From: Mesorhizobium loti
GTDB taxonomy: Bacteria; Pseudomonadota; Alphaproteobacteria; Rhizobiales; Rhizobiaceae
DNA length: 64,000 nt
NCBI GenBank assembly: GCA_002356515.1
Contig: AP017605.1
Span: 4,597,001-4,661,000, forward strand
Direction: 5' to 3'
Below are positions 63,878 through 64,000 of this stretch, one piece after another; the first letter of the stretch is position 1; each line of letters opens with the position of its first letter. The notes beneath the pieces were generated by a model. The model was not told where the DNA came from and did no database searches. It saw only the letters and a list, made by a program, of their open reading frames with translations. Both the position numbers and the translations under genes were made by a program.

Positions 63878-64000
63878 ATGAACTGGATCACCAATTACGT
63901 CCGCCCGAAGATCAATTCGATGCTCGGCCGGCGCACCGACATGCCCGAGAATCTCTGGATCAAGGATCCGGAGACCGGCGAAATGGTGTTCCACAAGGAT
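63878..64000 (+). CDS. accD: acetyl-CoA carboxylase carboxyltransferase beta subunit, 5' end only
   Basis: The first 41 residues ([19 protein letters not shown], then [19 protein letters not shown]) match rhizobial AccD up to just before its zinc finger. GGAG precedes the ATG. It follows trpA by 48 bases, the standard trpFBA-accD order. The frame continues past the window edge. AccD is one half of the carboxyltransferase in fatty-acid synthesis. Confidence 0.92.
   Translation, partial: MNWITNYVRPKINSMLGRRTDMPENLWIKDPETGEMVFHKD

Overview
The window looks like the chromosome of a rhizobium of the Mesorhizobium type (Alphaproteobacteria, Hyphomicrobiales). The support is GC-rich coding, the gene orders hisB-DUF2628-hisH-hisA-hisF-hisE-coaA, hslV-hslU, infC-rpmI-rplT-pheS-pheT and trpF-trpB-trpA-accD, rhizobial inositol/rhizopine genes, and several families of short palindromic intergenic repeats typical of rhizobia. 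I see no rRNA, tRNA, CRISPR array, IS element or prophage. The assignment rests on recognising protein families and synteny, not on a search.

Layout. 1-624: a VapBC-type toxin-antitoxin pair running off the left edge. 808-9962: a divergent polyol locus. On the minus strand are a LacI-type regulator, a binding-protein ABC importer, an inositol 2-dehydrogenase-like enzyme and an SDR; on the plus strand is a MocDEF-like oxygenase trio (diiron desaturase-fold hydroxylase, Rieske ferredoxin, FAD reductase). 9970-14082: a DUF1402 protein and the HslUV protease genes with two unrelated genes between them. 14324-19822: the histidine operon and coaA, with a DUF2628 membrane protein and an arginase-like gene embedded. 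19896-28445: a Do/DegP protease, an MBL hydrolase, a PPi-type phosphofructokinase-like enzyme, an L,D-transpeptidase, a tiny membrane protein, a LysE exporter and a large autotransporter. 28673-34758: a TTC38-like protein, xylB, a SnoaL-like protein, xylA, a small unknown and an LHPP-like HAD phosphatase.

34739-42562: a GlxA/AraC regulator divergent from a six-gene carnitine/gamma-butyrobetaine operon: BKACE, an HD-domain protein resembling HD diiron oxygenases, carnitine 3-dehydrogenase, acyl-CoA dehydrogenase, ADP-forming acyl-CoA synthetase and a CaiD-like hydratase. The set can be read as gamma-butyrobetaine to carnitine (CoA route) and carnitine to glycine betaine (dehydrogenase/BKACE route). 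The HD protein is the member with no obvious step. 42779-50722: assorted metabolic genes (esterase, flavoprotein, Gfo/Idh/MocA enzyme, cytochrome b561-YceI pair, LysR/aldo-keto reductase pair, nucleotidyltransferase).

50762-57039: the translation cluster infC-(methyltransferase)-rpmI-rplT-pheS-(GFA)-pheT, with infC using an ATT start. 57260-60868: a hydrolase, a BenE-type transporter, DUF2852, a YgjP-like metallopeptidase and a small unknown. 60990-64000: trpF, trpB, trpA and the 5' end of accD.

The most interesting points are the HD protein inside the carnitine operon and the missing betainyl-CoA thioesterase, the polyol/MocDEF divergon with shared palindromic sites, foreign genes embedded by stop/start overlaps in otherwise conserved operons (arginase-like in his, GFA between pheS and pheT), and an autotransporter with a degenerate 20-residue repeat.
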